NCBI RefSeq assembly: GCF_016808095.1
Contig: NC_068973.1
Location: forward strand, 28,762,077-28,826,076
Length of the DNA stretch: 64,000 nucleotides
Reading direction: 5' to 3'
Source: Vigna angularis
Lineage: Eukaryota; Streptophyta; Magnoliopsida; Fabales; Fabaceae
Under the pieces are notes generated by a model, which was given only the letters and a program-made list of their open reading frames with translations, did not search any database and was not told where the DNA came from. Within the stretch, counting starts at the first letter, position 1; every line of letters begins with the position of its first letter. The translations under genes were made by a program, and so were the position numbers. Of this stretch, positions 23,000-33,280 are shown piece after piece.

Positions 23000-24400
23000 G
23001 TAGCTTATATACAGGGAGAGTACTTGTTTAGAAAAAAAAAATATTTTTATATATAAAAAAAGGGGAGTATTACATATAGGGAGAGTTCATTTTCTTAGTG
23101 GAGTTTTTATTCTTAACTAATCTTTTTTATGATGATAAAAAAAGGAGGGAGATATATTTGTGTTGATATCTTATGATAACTTGTACTTTTTTTAGGGAAA
23201 GATATATGATTACGTTGATATCTTGTACTACCTTCTATTTTAAAAAGGGGAGACAAGTTATTTAGCTCTCTTGGATTAACTACTATTTTCTCTTAAGTTG
23301 TTGATAAAGAGCCGAACACATCATAAGTCTTTGCTTTAATAGAGAGTTTTGATGATGATGACTCATAGGAAAATGTTGAAGACTTAAAGAATGTTTGGAT
23401 TCAAGAGATAAGTTGAAGATTTAAGATTTTAGTTGTTGAAGTTTTGTAATTTGTGTATCTTATTTAAATTGGTAGGTCAAGAGTTAAAAGGCAAAAACCA
23501 AGTAGTGAAGCATTCAAAGAAAATTTAATTTTTCTTCAATTCTCCAAATGAAATCTAGTCTTTCATAAAAAAACTTTGATAATTGATTATCACTTCTGGT
23601 AATTGACACATTGAGAAAATATTTTGTTAGAAAAATTTCTATGATAATTGATTATTACTTTTGATAATCAATTACTAGTAACAATTATGACTTAACTCTT
23701 TGGTTTCTTGATCTAATTTCAAAAACGACTTCTATAAATAAAGTATAGACTTTCATTTGAAAATGCATTAGTTAAGAAAGTCTCAGTACTTGATAAATTT
23801 CTATGGAAAGACTTTGGAAAACCCAGTGTGAGTAGAGAGATAACTTTCATCAAGTGGGTATTTGTGTGATATAATGTTATTATTGTTGGTAAGAGAAGTT
23901 GTTCCTTCTTTGTGTGATTTAAAGGAGGTGTTCATTTCTTGTAGACTCAAGGAAGGAGTTTCTTCATTTCTTGTGCGATTCAAGAGAGGTATCTTCATCC
24001 TTTGTGAAACTCAAAGGAGGTGTTCATCCATTTTGTATTTCAAGAGAGGTGTCTTTCATCTTTTATGGTTTTAAAAAAGGTGTTTTCTAAACCTAAACTA
24101 TATTATGTGATCTTAAGTTATGGTTTATTTGAGTGATTTGTTAATCCCTCTTTTAAAGAGATTAACAATTGGATGTAGGGTCTTTTGATACAAATCAGTA
24201 TAAAATTATGTGTGCAAATCTCTCTTTTCCTATACCTTATGGTTTCAAAAGACGTGTTTTCTGAACCTAAATTATCTTCTTTGTGATTTTAAGTTATGAT
24301 TTATTTTAGTGATTTGTTAATCCCCTTAATGATCTGAAATAGTATAAAATTACTTGTGCAAATTTCTTTTTTCCTATACTTTTTATTTTTCTTGTTATTA
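23000..24400 (+). repeat. Putative 3' end/LTR of the decayed copia element, with tandem repeats
   Basis: A purine-rich AAAAAAAGGAGGGAGAT run (about 23139-23152) just before TGTTGATATC (23160) looks like a polypurine tract and LTR start. From 23890 to 24080 there are several degenerate copies of a roughly 40-bp unit built on AAAGGAGGTGTTCAT and CAAGAGAGGTGTCTT. Downstream, 24064-24237 is repeated at about 24238-24390 (period near 174 bp, shared TGATTTGTTAATCCC). The right boundary is not defined. Confidence 0.5.
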
Positions 24401-24920
24401 TTTAAAAGGAGCAATTTTAATTGTAAAGTAATTGTATAAAAAGGAAAAATTCTTACAATTTTATTAAAGAAACCAATTCATCCTTGTTAGTTTTGTCCAA
24501 ACACAATTATTTCGCTACGCAATTTTAACATACACTGATAAGAAATAATATATACTTATTATGTCAATTTTATTTTGAACTTACATAACAAATTTCACGT
24601 TTATTACCAAAATATCATTTTACCACTTTTTATGATAGGTGGACTGCAACCATTATAATAAAACTAATTATTATTTCCTATTTTTGTACTATTGTTAACA
24701 TGATGGAAGATAACACGAATTATGAAAGTTTAGATACTAAAATTACTAAGTTTTTAGGATATTAGATACATTCAATATATATAGTAAATAAAATAATATG
24801 ACTAAACCATTAAAGTGAAAACTTATCTCAAAAATGGTATAAGAAGAATACATTACTAATAGCTAATGCAACTAAACATTAGAAGGAGAAAAACAAAGTT
24901 TAACACAACTAAAACATTTC
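24401..24920. other. AT-rich intergenic sequence
   Basis: No gene seen up to the CACTA element. Confidence 0.4.
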
Positions 24921-25435
24921 AAGCACTAGTGTAGGAAGAGGATACGACACCGGTTAATTTCATTTATAGGCAACGGTTTTTGAACCGAGGCATATTTAGG
25001 CGAGGCAAAAAGTGGTAGTCTTTTTGCCTCGGTTCCAAACCGAGTTATTTTGTCTGTCTCTACGGCCTCGATTAGAACCTAAACTGAGGTAGTAGGATCT
25101 TTTTTTTTCTTTAGCGTGCTTCGGTTCTGATTTCAATTTCAGATTCTAATTTCAAACCCCAAACTGAAAAACGTTAAAAATGAACAAGAACTCAGATAAC
25201 AAAATGAATAATCCGAGGAGATAACCACGCTGTTTCACAAACTCAACAAACTCAGATAACACAACTGGAACCCCAAAATTAGATCAATAACTGAAACCCA
25301 AAGTTGCAAAAACAAGAACAAAAACCCCAAATCTGAAAATGAAAAACATAATTCTCCAATTCTCAATTTCAGAAACCCTAAAATGCTAAATCGAAAAACG
25401 ATTCACTCCGCTGCCGCCTTCCTCGCAACGCGCCA

Positions 25436-25556
25436 CCGCCTTCCTCGCCGCGCCTCGCCGCTATCAAACGTGACCTCGCCGCGCCTCGCCGCTATCAGAC
25501 GTGACCTCGCCGCTATCAGACGCGACCTCGCCGCACCTCGCCGCACCTCGTCGCGT
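25436..25556. repeat. GC-rich tandem repeat inside the CACTA element
   Basis: Repeats of CCTCGCCGCGCCTCGCCGCT and GATCAGACGTGACCTCGCCG-like units give Arg/Ala-rich translations. The 89-codon frame at 25383-25652 is explained by this repeat and is not called as a gene. Confidence 0.8.
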
Positions 25557-25664
25557 CTCTCCACGTCTTCGCTGTCCACTCACCTCCATCACAACACTCT
25601 CGCTGCTCGTCCATGTTCAAGGGAAGAAGAGAAAGGGAAGAAGCTTCAGTGAAACAGCGTAGCT

Positions 25665-25785
25665 GCTGGTGCGCGTTCAAGAGAAAGAGGAGGATCTGGG
25701 CTTGCTCCAAAAGGGGTCTGGTGCGCCTTCAAGGGAAAGAGGAGGATTTGGTGCGGTGCGCGTTCAAGGGAAAGAAGCTTCACCC
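25665..25785. repeat. Second tandem repeat inside the CACTA element
   Basis: Three copies of a GGTGCGCGTTCAAGGGAAAG unit, followed by AGGAGGAT or AAGCTTCA. Confidence 0.78.
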
Positions 25786-26226
25786 TTAATTAGGTCACTA
25801 GGCCCACTTGGTAATATCGCAGAGAAAGGATCTAGGCCTATACAGCCTCAGTTCAAAATATAACAGAGGTAATATTACTATGTTTATGTTTTGGTTCTTC
25901 AACCTAACCGGTGCCTATTAATATTGACTTGATTGATTTGACGTGTTGTAGGCGTGTTTCAGGTCTTTATGATTCGGTTCTGCGTGCAACCGAAGTAGTA
26001 TCACGTTTTCTGACCATTTCAAACGAAAAGCCTGGAAAGTTAGTATATGTTTAGGCATCGATTGCCTTTGAAACCGAAGTGGTAGAGTTGTTCTGCACCG
26101 GTCTTCTTTGAACCAATGCCTATAAGGTCTCCTTAATTATGAAACTGCCACCGCGTCTAGATAGGCAGCGGTTTGGTGTAAACAGAGGTCTAATGTACGA
26201 GTTTAAAAGCACATTTTGTACTAGTG

Positions 26227-27169
26227 AAAATTACTAAAAACTATTTTTCTCTATATTAACATGATGAGCATAAGCATAACATAAACATAAACACCTTAAA
26301 CATAAATTTTTCTAATTTTTTTAAAAATATCTTTTAAAATATTCTTGTTTAGACCATGTGATAGTTTCTATTTTAAGTAAATTTGAAAGGAAGTTATAAA
26401 ATTTTAATATTTGCAAATGAAATAATTTTGTTTGAAGCTTTCTTTATAAAATTTGGGGAAAAGATACATTCATATTTGATCCTAGACTAAATAGATTTTT
26501 CTTCTTTAGGTTTTTCCAAAATTTGAGTTCGAATTCATTTTAAGAAGGAAACATGCTGAGTGAAGGAATAAAAATATCTCATGCAAAACTATTACTAGTT
26601 CTAGTATAGAATTTCTTTATTTTAAATCCTAGAATATGTTTCTTTGAACTTTAATTATAATTTAGGACTTCAAATTGTAAAAAATTAAAGCATTGTCAAT
26701 TGAGGTAAAAAAGTATATGAATTTCAACCAAAAAAACATGTACTCTAATAAGTGGAGCATGAAACATGTCACACTTAGACATGCTAATGAAAGAGATATT
26801 CCGAGCTCTTGTCATCATTGGGTTCCATGTTAGAGAGGAAAGTAACATATTTTTAATTTTCAAATTTTGTAACAAAACTTAACTTTTTTTTAGATGATTT
26901 TTTATATTTTATTGTGACATCCAATAGTAAAATATTCGAAGCCCTTTGATTTTGAGATGTCTTTCTTCTTTTAACATTATTTTTTTTAATGGATAGAACT
27001 TTTTATTTTTTAATTGTGAGCTTGTCGAGTCATTATCTTTATCTTCTAGTCTTATATTTCATAAATTTAAGTAATTTTGTTTTATATTGTGTCTTGAATA
27101 TAATTCAACTGGCATGTTTTTCATCTTACCTAACTCATATTGAATTTTAATTTTAATTTAGGCTATTTG
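26227..27169. other. AT-rich intergenic sequence
   Basis: No gene or structured repeat recognised. Confidence 0.45.
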
Positions 27170-27443
27170 TCTTCATGTTGGATCTAGATGACTCATCTTA
27201 ATTTTCAATAAGTTTGACTCATCTCAACTTTCGATCAAAGTCAACTTATTTCGATCTTCGATTAGAGTCGACTCAACTTGACCTTCAGTTGGTCAAACTC
27301 GACTAGACCACTCATCTTAACCTTTCTCCAAGATCAACCTATTTTGACTAGTGTAGGCTGGCTTAACTCTACCTTTAGCTCAACCTGATTTTCAATTCGG
27401 GTAGACTCAGCTCGACCTCAGTCGGACAGACTTGGCTCGACCT
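27170..27443. repeat. 27-bp minisatellite, segment 1
   Basis: Degenerate copies of a roughly 27-bp unit whose right half is GACTCAACTCGACC. The run is cut at the target duplication GACCT (27439-27443) of the solo LTR. Confidence 0.8.
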
Positions 27444-28797
27444 TGATAACCGTTAATTTTATGTTTCTTTGTGAATAAATCAACTCCTTCATAGCTTTTA
27501 CCTTGTTTTATCCTTAAGTTTAGTGTGTTTTCTAGTTTTTTGTGTTTTATTTAGTATATGTTTGTTTTTACCTCTAATCTCTTTGTTTGAGTGTGTGAAA
27601 TAAATGAATAGGAAGCAATTCTAGTGGAGGAAAACAAGCAAGAACTCAAGGGAACATGTTTTGGGACAATAAAAGATTAATTTAAAGCAAATACCCATGT
27701 TGGAAGCATTTGAAATCGCACGAGAACTTGAATTTTATAATGTTGTCAAAACTACTTAAAGTTGAGAGGCAGCTGAGCTATATGTCTCTGGAATGCTGTA
27801 GTTGGGGTGCAGTTGAGGTGCAGCTAAGCTACCAGTCTTTGGATTGCTAGCGTTAGGGTGCAGCTGGGGTGCAGTTGAGCGCTCTGTCACTGGAATTCTC
27901 CGCTGGGGTGCAGCTGAGTGCCCTGCTCTCTGGAATGTTGCAACTGGGGTGCAGCTGAGCGGTGACGACGCTAATGTGTCAAAATGGGTTATTTAAACAT
28001 GGGTGTCACAATTTTTTGGGCATTCTTCTCCTCCTACACTTCATTCTTCACCTAGAGAGATTGGGAAAGGCCATTGGAGGCTATTTGGGGTGTTGGGAAG
28101 CTCTCCCACTCCTCGTTGGGTCTTCAAGCTTCATCAATGGTGATTTTACCCCTTTGGGTTGAGGAAGAAGATGGGTCACAAATTGGAGATGGAGATGCGA
28201 AGGGGAGGCGCAAATAGAGCATGGAGCAGCTGCCAAGATCCTTGGGAAAGGTTGTGCATCTTCTCTTTGGTTCCAATTTATTCCCTATCTCTTCAATTTT
28301 GTAGAACCCTAAGTTCTCCACCATGAAGGGCTTTTCTATTTGTTGAGATTAGTAGTAAAACATGGTTCTTATGTATTTTGTGATGTTAATGCTATATGCT
28401 TTTCCAATTCATGTTAGTATTTCTATGCTTAATGCTTGCTTTGGATTGATCACCCATGCATGAATTGTGATTCTTGATGTATTGAGAAATATGAATTGAA
28501 CTTAGAACTGAAATTGAAAACCTATTGGATGAAATTGAGATGTTTGTGAATGCATGAGAATGAAATGGATGAATTCTAGTCTTGACAAATTGTAAATACA
28601 CTATGTTAAGTTTCTTACACACCAACTATTTGATAAAATACCAAAAAGAGTTTCTTGTGTTGTTTTGTGCACTTTGATGTTTAATTGAGTTATAAAAGGA
28701 AGAATTGTCATGTGTTGCACAAGTCCCTTGGGAGAGAACGATATTTATCACTTGCTACGCTGCAACCGGTGCACTTGCCGTTGGTTTGCATCCAACA
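27444..28797 (+). mobile_element. Solo LTR of a Ty3/gypsy-like retrotransposon
   Basis: The 1354-bp segment starts TGATAACCG and ends CATCCAACA. It is flanked by a perfect 5-bp direct repeat GACCT (27439-27443 and 28798-28802). There is no primer site, coding region or second LTR, so recombination between two LTRs is the likely origin. The interior has three to four degenerate copies of GGGGTGCAGCTGAG with TCTGGAAT (27770-27960). The end includes CTTGGGAGAGAACGATA and CACTTGCTACGCTGCAACCGG, typical of long legume gypsy LTRs. Homologous to 1040-1890. Confidence 0.88.
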
Positions 28798-28982
28798 GAC
28801 CTCTAGTCAAGGCCATTCATTTCAACCTTTTTGCAGGATCGACTCGTTTGACTTTTGGTGTAGGCTAGCTCGACTCTACCTTTTATGTGAACTCACTCAT
28901 TTTGACTTCATTTGAACTAAGTCAACTCGATTTTTCATTTTAGGTCGACTCAACTTTATTCTTCGTCTTGAGTTGACTTGTC
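28798..28982. repeat. 27-bp minisatellite, segment 2
   Basis: Seven degenerate units continuing segment 1 beyond the solo LTR. It ends at the target duplication TTGTC (28978-28982) of the TRIM. Confidence 0.8.
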
Positions 28983-29474
28983 TGTTAGGTACAAACAAAG
29001 TCCCACATCGGATAAAATATGAAATACACATGGGTTTATATACACATAAGATACATCCCTTAGTAAGAGGCCTTTTGGAGTGGTACCAAAAGCAAATCCG
29101 TGAGGGCTTAGCCCTTTACTAGTGTGGAGATCTATGGATATGTGTGTATATTGAACATACACAACATTTGGTATCAGAGCTTGGTTCAGGTTTGGTGACC
29201 GGAAAAAAAAACAAACAAAAAAAACTTTCCCTATAGGGGAGGTAGAAGAACCATAACCCTTTGTTTGAGGGGAGGATGTTGGGTACAAACAAAGTCCCAC
29301 ATCGGATAAAATATGAAATACACATGGGTTTATATACACATAAGATACATCCCTTAATAAGAGGCATTTTGGAGTGGTACCAAAAGTAAATTCGTGAGGG
29401 CTTAGCCCAAAGCGGACAATATCTTACTCGTGTGGAGATCTATGGATATGTGTGTATATTGAACATACACAACA
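28983..29474 (+). mobile_element. Complete TRIM (terminal-repeat retrotransposon in miniature)
   Basis: The element is 492 bp with LTRs at 28983-29166 and 29277-29474, both starting TGTT(A/G)GGTACAAAC and ending ATACACAACA. A tRNA-Met primer site TGGTATCAGAGC follows the 5' LTR after two bases (29169-29180). A purine tract GAGGGGAGGA precedes the 3' LTR. Exact 5-bp target duplications TTGTC lie at 28978-28982 and 29475-29479. The 5' LTR lacks about 14 bp including GCGGACAATATC present in the 3' LTR. It encodes nothing, so it depended on enzymes from another element. The 127-codon minus frame here is an artefact. Confidence 0.94.
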
Positions 29475-30140
29475 TTGTCTCGGTTCTTTAGTTTGCACCG
29501 AGTCATCTCAACCTTCACATTTGGCCAACTTGGCTCAGTTCTTCGATTTGGGCTACTGGTTTTGACCTTTGGTCCTAGCTCTTTCGTTTCAACCTTTGAC
29601 GGTGGCTGAATCGACTCGACTTTCAGTCCAAACTAACTCAACTTGACATTTGGTCTAGGTCAACTCGGCCTGACCTTCGGTCTTGGCTGACTCGTCTCAA
29701 TTATTCTATTCTAGTTGACTCAACTTAACCTTTGACCATATCCCAGTCAAGTTGATTCTTCAATTGGAGTTTACTCGACTTTATTATTTGGCCCAAGCCA
29801 ACTCAATTCAATTCTTTGGTTCGGGCTGACTTAGCTTCACCTTTTGTCTCAAGTTGACTTGTCTTGATCTTCGGCCTAGATTGACTCATCTCAACATTTG
29901 GTCTAGGCTAAATTACCTCGACCTTTAGTTCGAGCAAACTCAGCTTGACTTTTGGTCTTAAGCAACTCGTCTCGGCCTTTGATCCGAGTAAACACGTCTC
30001 AACCTTCAATTTAAATCGATTTGACTTGTTCTTTAGCCCGACGCACTCAACTCTTCCTTGATTGATTTGGCTTAACCTTCGTCTTGAACCAACTCAATTC
30101 AATCTTCGACCTGAATCAACTTTATTCAACCTTAAACCTA
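29475..30140. repeat. 27-bp minisatellite, segment 3
   Basis: About 23 to 25 consecutive units, mostly exactly 26 to 28 bp, with the pattern TTTGGTCTAGG...GACTCAACTCGACC. Examples begin at TTCGGTCTTGGC, TTTGGCCCAAGC, TTTGGTTCGGGC, TTCGGCCTAGAT and TTTGATCCGAGT. Units are 60-80% alike by eye. The array fades near 30140. Confidence 0.85.
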
Positions 30141-33100
30141 TGATAAGTTGGTTTGACCTAGTTCTCAATTACAATAACTTAACTTAAACGTATCTTAATT
30201 TTAGATTTTTAAAATTCAAAAAATATCTAATTAAAAAAATCTGATTCAAATCCAATTAAGTGGACTAAATGTAAAATCCAAATATAAATTTAGATTTGAA
30301 ATATTAAAGTATTGAATTATTATGGATTAAATTGTACCATCTTATATCTCATTAATTAACTCAGATATTTCTTTCTTAAAAAAAATTAAACCGAATAAAA
30401 AAAGTTGTTGATAAATTTAAATCATATTTATTAAGCAAAACTTTATTTATCATAGCTTATTCCCGGCGAGAGTGACTTACCTGTGACTGTATTCAATGTA
30501 CACTATTAAGATTATTATATATTCTGTCCACTTCTTATTTTTTGGTTGAAGAATTTTGTCCTTTTCTATTTTTATAAGTCTTTTTGTAAAGTTTAACATT
30601 CATTGAGCAAATTGAGAGAGGTAAGAATCATATGATTTCCAATTATATTCTAAGAAAGGTATGAAAGAAGTGAAGGATTAAAGGAAGAGTTAGAAGAAGT
30701 AATTGCAAACAAAAAACAATTATTGTAGAAATTAGTCAGTAATCGCTAGTTGTTGTGGTTAGGGAATCATTTGTCCCCACCTTCCAAATCCCAGCTTATC
30801 CTAACCCTAAGGCCCACATGATCCCTAAACAGATACCAACTTATTTTCATCCCCAAATCACTCCACATCTCCTTAAGTCCTCTGTTACTCAAATATCATT
30901 TTCTGTCCTTCAATCTTTTCTCTCTGTCTGCTTTCTTCACATTCAAGTTCTCTTTGCTGTTTCTCAACAATTATTTCCCAACATATCACACACACTTAAG
31001 ACAACCTCACCTATAATAATTTACTATTATTCATATTCATTATCTCAACTCTACCCTTCTCTTAGACCAATCAAGATAATACAAATAATTAAATCAGCTG
31101 CACAATTTTCATTTTCATCACAAATTTATCTCATTACTACCATAGGCTATTGTTAAAGGAACAATTGTATGTGAAATGCTGGATTCACATCACACACTGT
31201 TAGTTGGATTTACAAGAATGTTTGTGTTAGAAAAAAAAAAAAGCATTCGTACAATGTATCTATATCTTCCTTTGGGAAAGTCCTCTGCTGACTTTCATGA
31301 TAAGGAACAGCTTTATTAAATAGAAGATGATTTTGAGATCTCTCCATGCAGGTATAACAGAAAAGGTTGTAGTTATGTGACTTCTTCTACCACTTCTTAA
31401 TTACTTTTGTGTTCCTCATTTTCTATTAGGTGCAGCTGCTACATCTTGATACTTGGATTCTTGTGTCGAATTAGATGAAACATCATTGTGGTGACTTGGT
31501 AAATTCACAGCAACTCTTGTCACTTGCACCTAAAAGAAAAGGAGAAGAATCGAAAATAGAACTTCTGTCATGTCATTCAAATGCGTCTGAGCAGTTTCTC
31601 ATCACTGTCTGCTAGTTACCTTTACATATATATATATATATATATGAAGGAGAGCGATATACCTGTTGGAAGAGTAAGACTTACACATATTAAAGTTAAT
31701 TTCTCTGTTCATATAAATTTGACAAATCCAAAAACTGATGTTGTTCTGATAACTTCTGTGTCAAAGTTTGTATGTATACTATGTCAGAGTTTGTATTATA
31801 GATGATATTTAATTATAAGAGAAACTATAATTACTTTTTTTAATAAATTTCTTTAATTGTTAAACATGTACTTAACTTTCTTATATTTTTAATAAAATCA
31901 CACTCACTTTATTTATTTTATTTAAGAAATATAATATTAACTAAAATTTAAGTAAAAAAATAAAGTTAAAGTTTTAATGTATAAAAATTAGATTATTTTT
32001 TTTATAAATATTATATTAAAAATTTAAGTGAGGTAGATATCATTTATTAAAAAACAGTGAAGGATATGTCTTTTGATATAATTTCAGAGGAGGGAAGTGA
32101 AAATTTCCTTTAATAATATTAAAAAAATAAATCATACATAAAAATGAAGTTAAATTAATAATATAAGAAATGACTATAAAATTATATAAAACTTTAATAT
32201 TTAAATAAAAATTCTGCAGTCAGCCGTTGGATTAATGAAATTTAGGTTCTGTAGAAAATTGTGTAACTAGAAATTCTGTTATGGTGAGTTGATAAAAGTA
32301 TCAGACAATCAGAATAAACAATAATATTGCTTATACTTCCAGACAAATTTGATATACAAGTTTATGGATTTCATTTTCTTTTGTGCATGTTGACTACATA
32401 CAGGGAAAATAGATTAGATTTTGAACCTCCAGCTTGCAGGATTGCTAGATACATTTAGGTTTCAAAGTATATCCATCATAAGAATGTTGTGTCAGATTAT
32501 AGTAATACTTGCCTTTTTTTCTATAATTCTATTGTCCAAATTTGTATCTCTCTACAAGTAGCAGATGCACAGGACCCAGTAGACACTATAAAAAGCAATA
32601 AAGTCATTTTCCCAACGGATATTCTACTGCATTAGATCTTCTATATTGCTCCATTGCTCTCTCCAGAATCTTGCAAGAGAAATGTTTAGATTTCATAGAA
32701 ATTGGGTAAATAAATTTTTAGACTTCTTAGTTTACGCTTGAATAAGTAGTTGTATACTTCATGAAAGCTCTCTAAAACAATAGTAAAAAATAAGTCATCA
32801 TTAGAGTTGCTTAAAACACTCTTACACGTCCAATAATGACGTATAAAATTTAAAAGTTTTAAGAAGTTTTCTCTAGAAATTAGAATTATCTCAAGTTAAA
32901 AGAACCAATTTTTAAATTTATGAAAAAAACTCCCACTACTGATGCTATCAGTAAATATCCAGTGATAAGGATTACAGGTATGAAGGGTTAAATAATACAG
33001 AGACAAGTGAAGTAGAAAATCGTGTACTACCTCGTCTTTCCTACCTTTCTGTCTGCTTAATGATGCTTCTAATTTGTCTGTTTCTTTGTTCGGCCTTTGC

Positions 33101-33280
33101 TGTAAATTCACCACAAATATAAAAGTGAAGCAGTGTTTAAAGAGTAAGGAATGGTCTACATCTTCATCAGTAAACTTGAATGGAGATAAGAGACTTTCAA
33201 TGTCCAACCATGGTGCTAAAGAGGGCATAGTAGCTGCTATGTTTGGATGAGATACAACAGTAGCAGAACACCACCTCATC
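30141..33280. other. Intergenic region upstream of the LRR receptor kinase
   Basis: AT-rich. The 133-codon frame at 30755-31156 shows low-complexity Ser/Ile/Tyr-rich translation and no domain, so it is not called. A short (TA)n run lies at 31627-31645. The promoter and 5'UTR of the kinase gene should lie in the right part. Confidence 0.45.
32587..32595 (+). promoter_or_regulatory. Possible TATA box for the LRR receptor kinase
   Basis: CTATAAAAAG about 690 bp before the ATG, followed by a pyrimidine-rich region. This is the best TATA-like match in the upstream kilobase, but the long leader it implies makes it tentative. Confidence 0.25.

Larger units (their letters stand above)
24924..26226. 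mobile_element. Non-autonomous CACTA (En/Spm-type) DNA transposon
   Basis: The 1303-bp segment begins CACTAGTGTAGGAAGAGG and ends TTTTGTACTAGTG, the inverted CACTAGT terminus of CACTA elements. Flanks AAG and AAA may be a diverged 3-bp target duplication. Subterminal regions are full of short motifs on both strands (AACCGAGG, CCTCGGTT, AACCGAAG, GCAACGG), as expected for transposase-binding arrays. There is no transposase. The interior 25380-25800 is much more GC-rich than its surroundings and may be captured sequence. Confidence 0.85.

Noticed and set aside
25383..25652. Arg/Ala-rich 89-codon frame
   Set aside because: Generated by GC-rich tandem repeats inside the CACTA element.
24921..26229. 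A perfect 3-bp target duplication for the CACTA element
   Set aside because: The flanks are AAG and AAA; two of three match, so it is reported only as possible.
28956..29367. 127- and 82-codon minus-strand frames
   Set aside because: They read through the TRIM LTRs and repeat themselves because the LTRs do.
30755..31156. 133-codon frame upstream of the receptor kinase
   Set aside because: Low-complexity translation without a domain; looks like pyrimidine-rich non-coding DNA.
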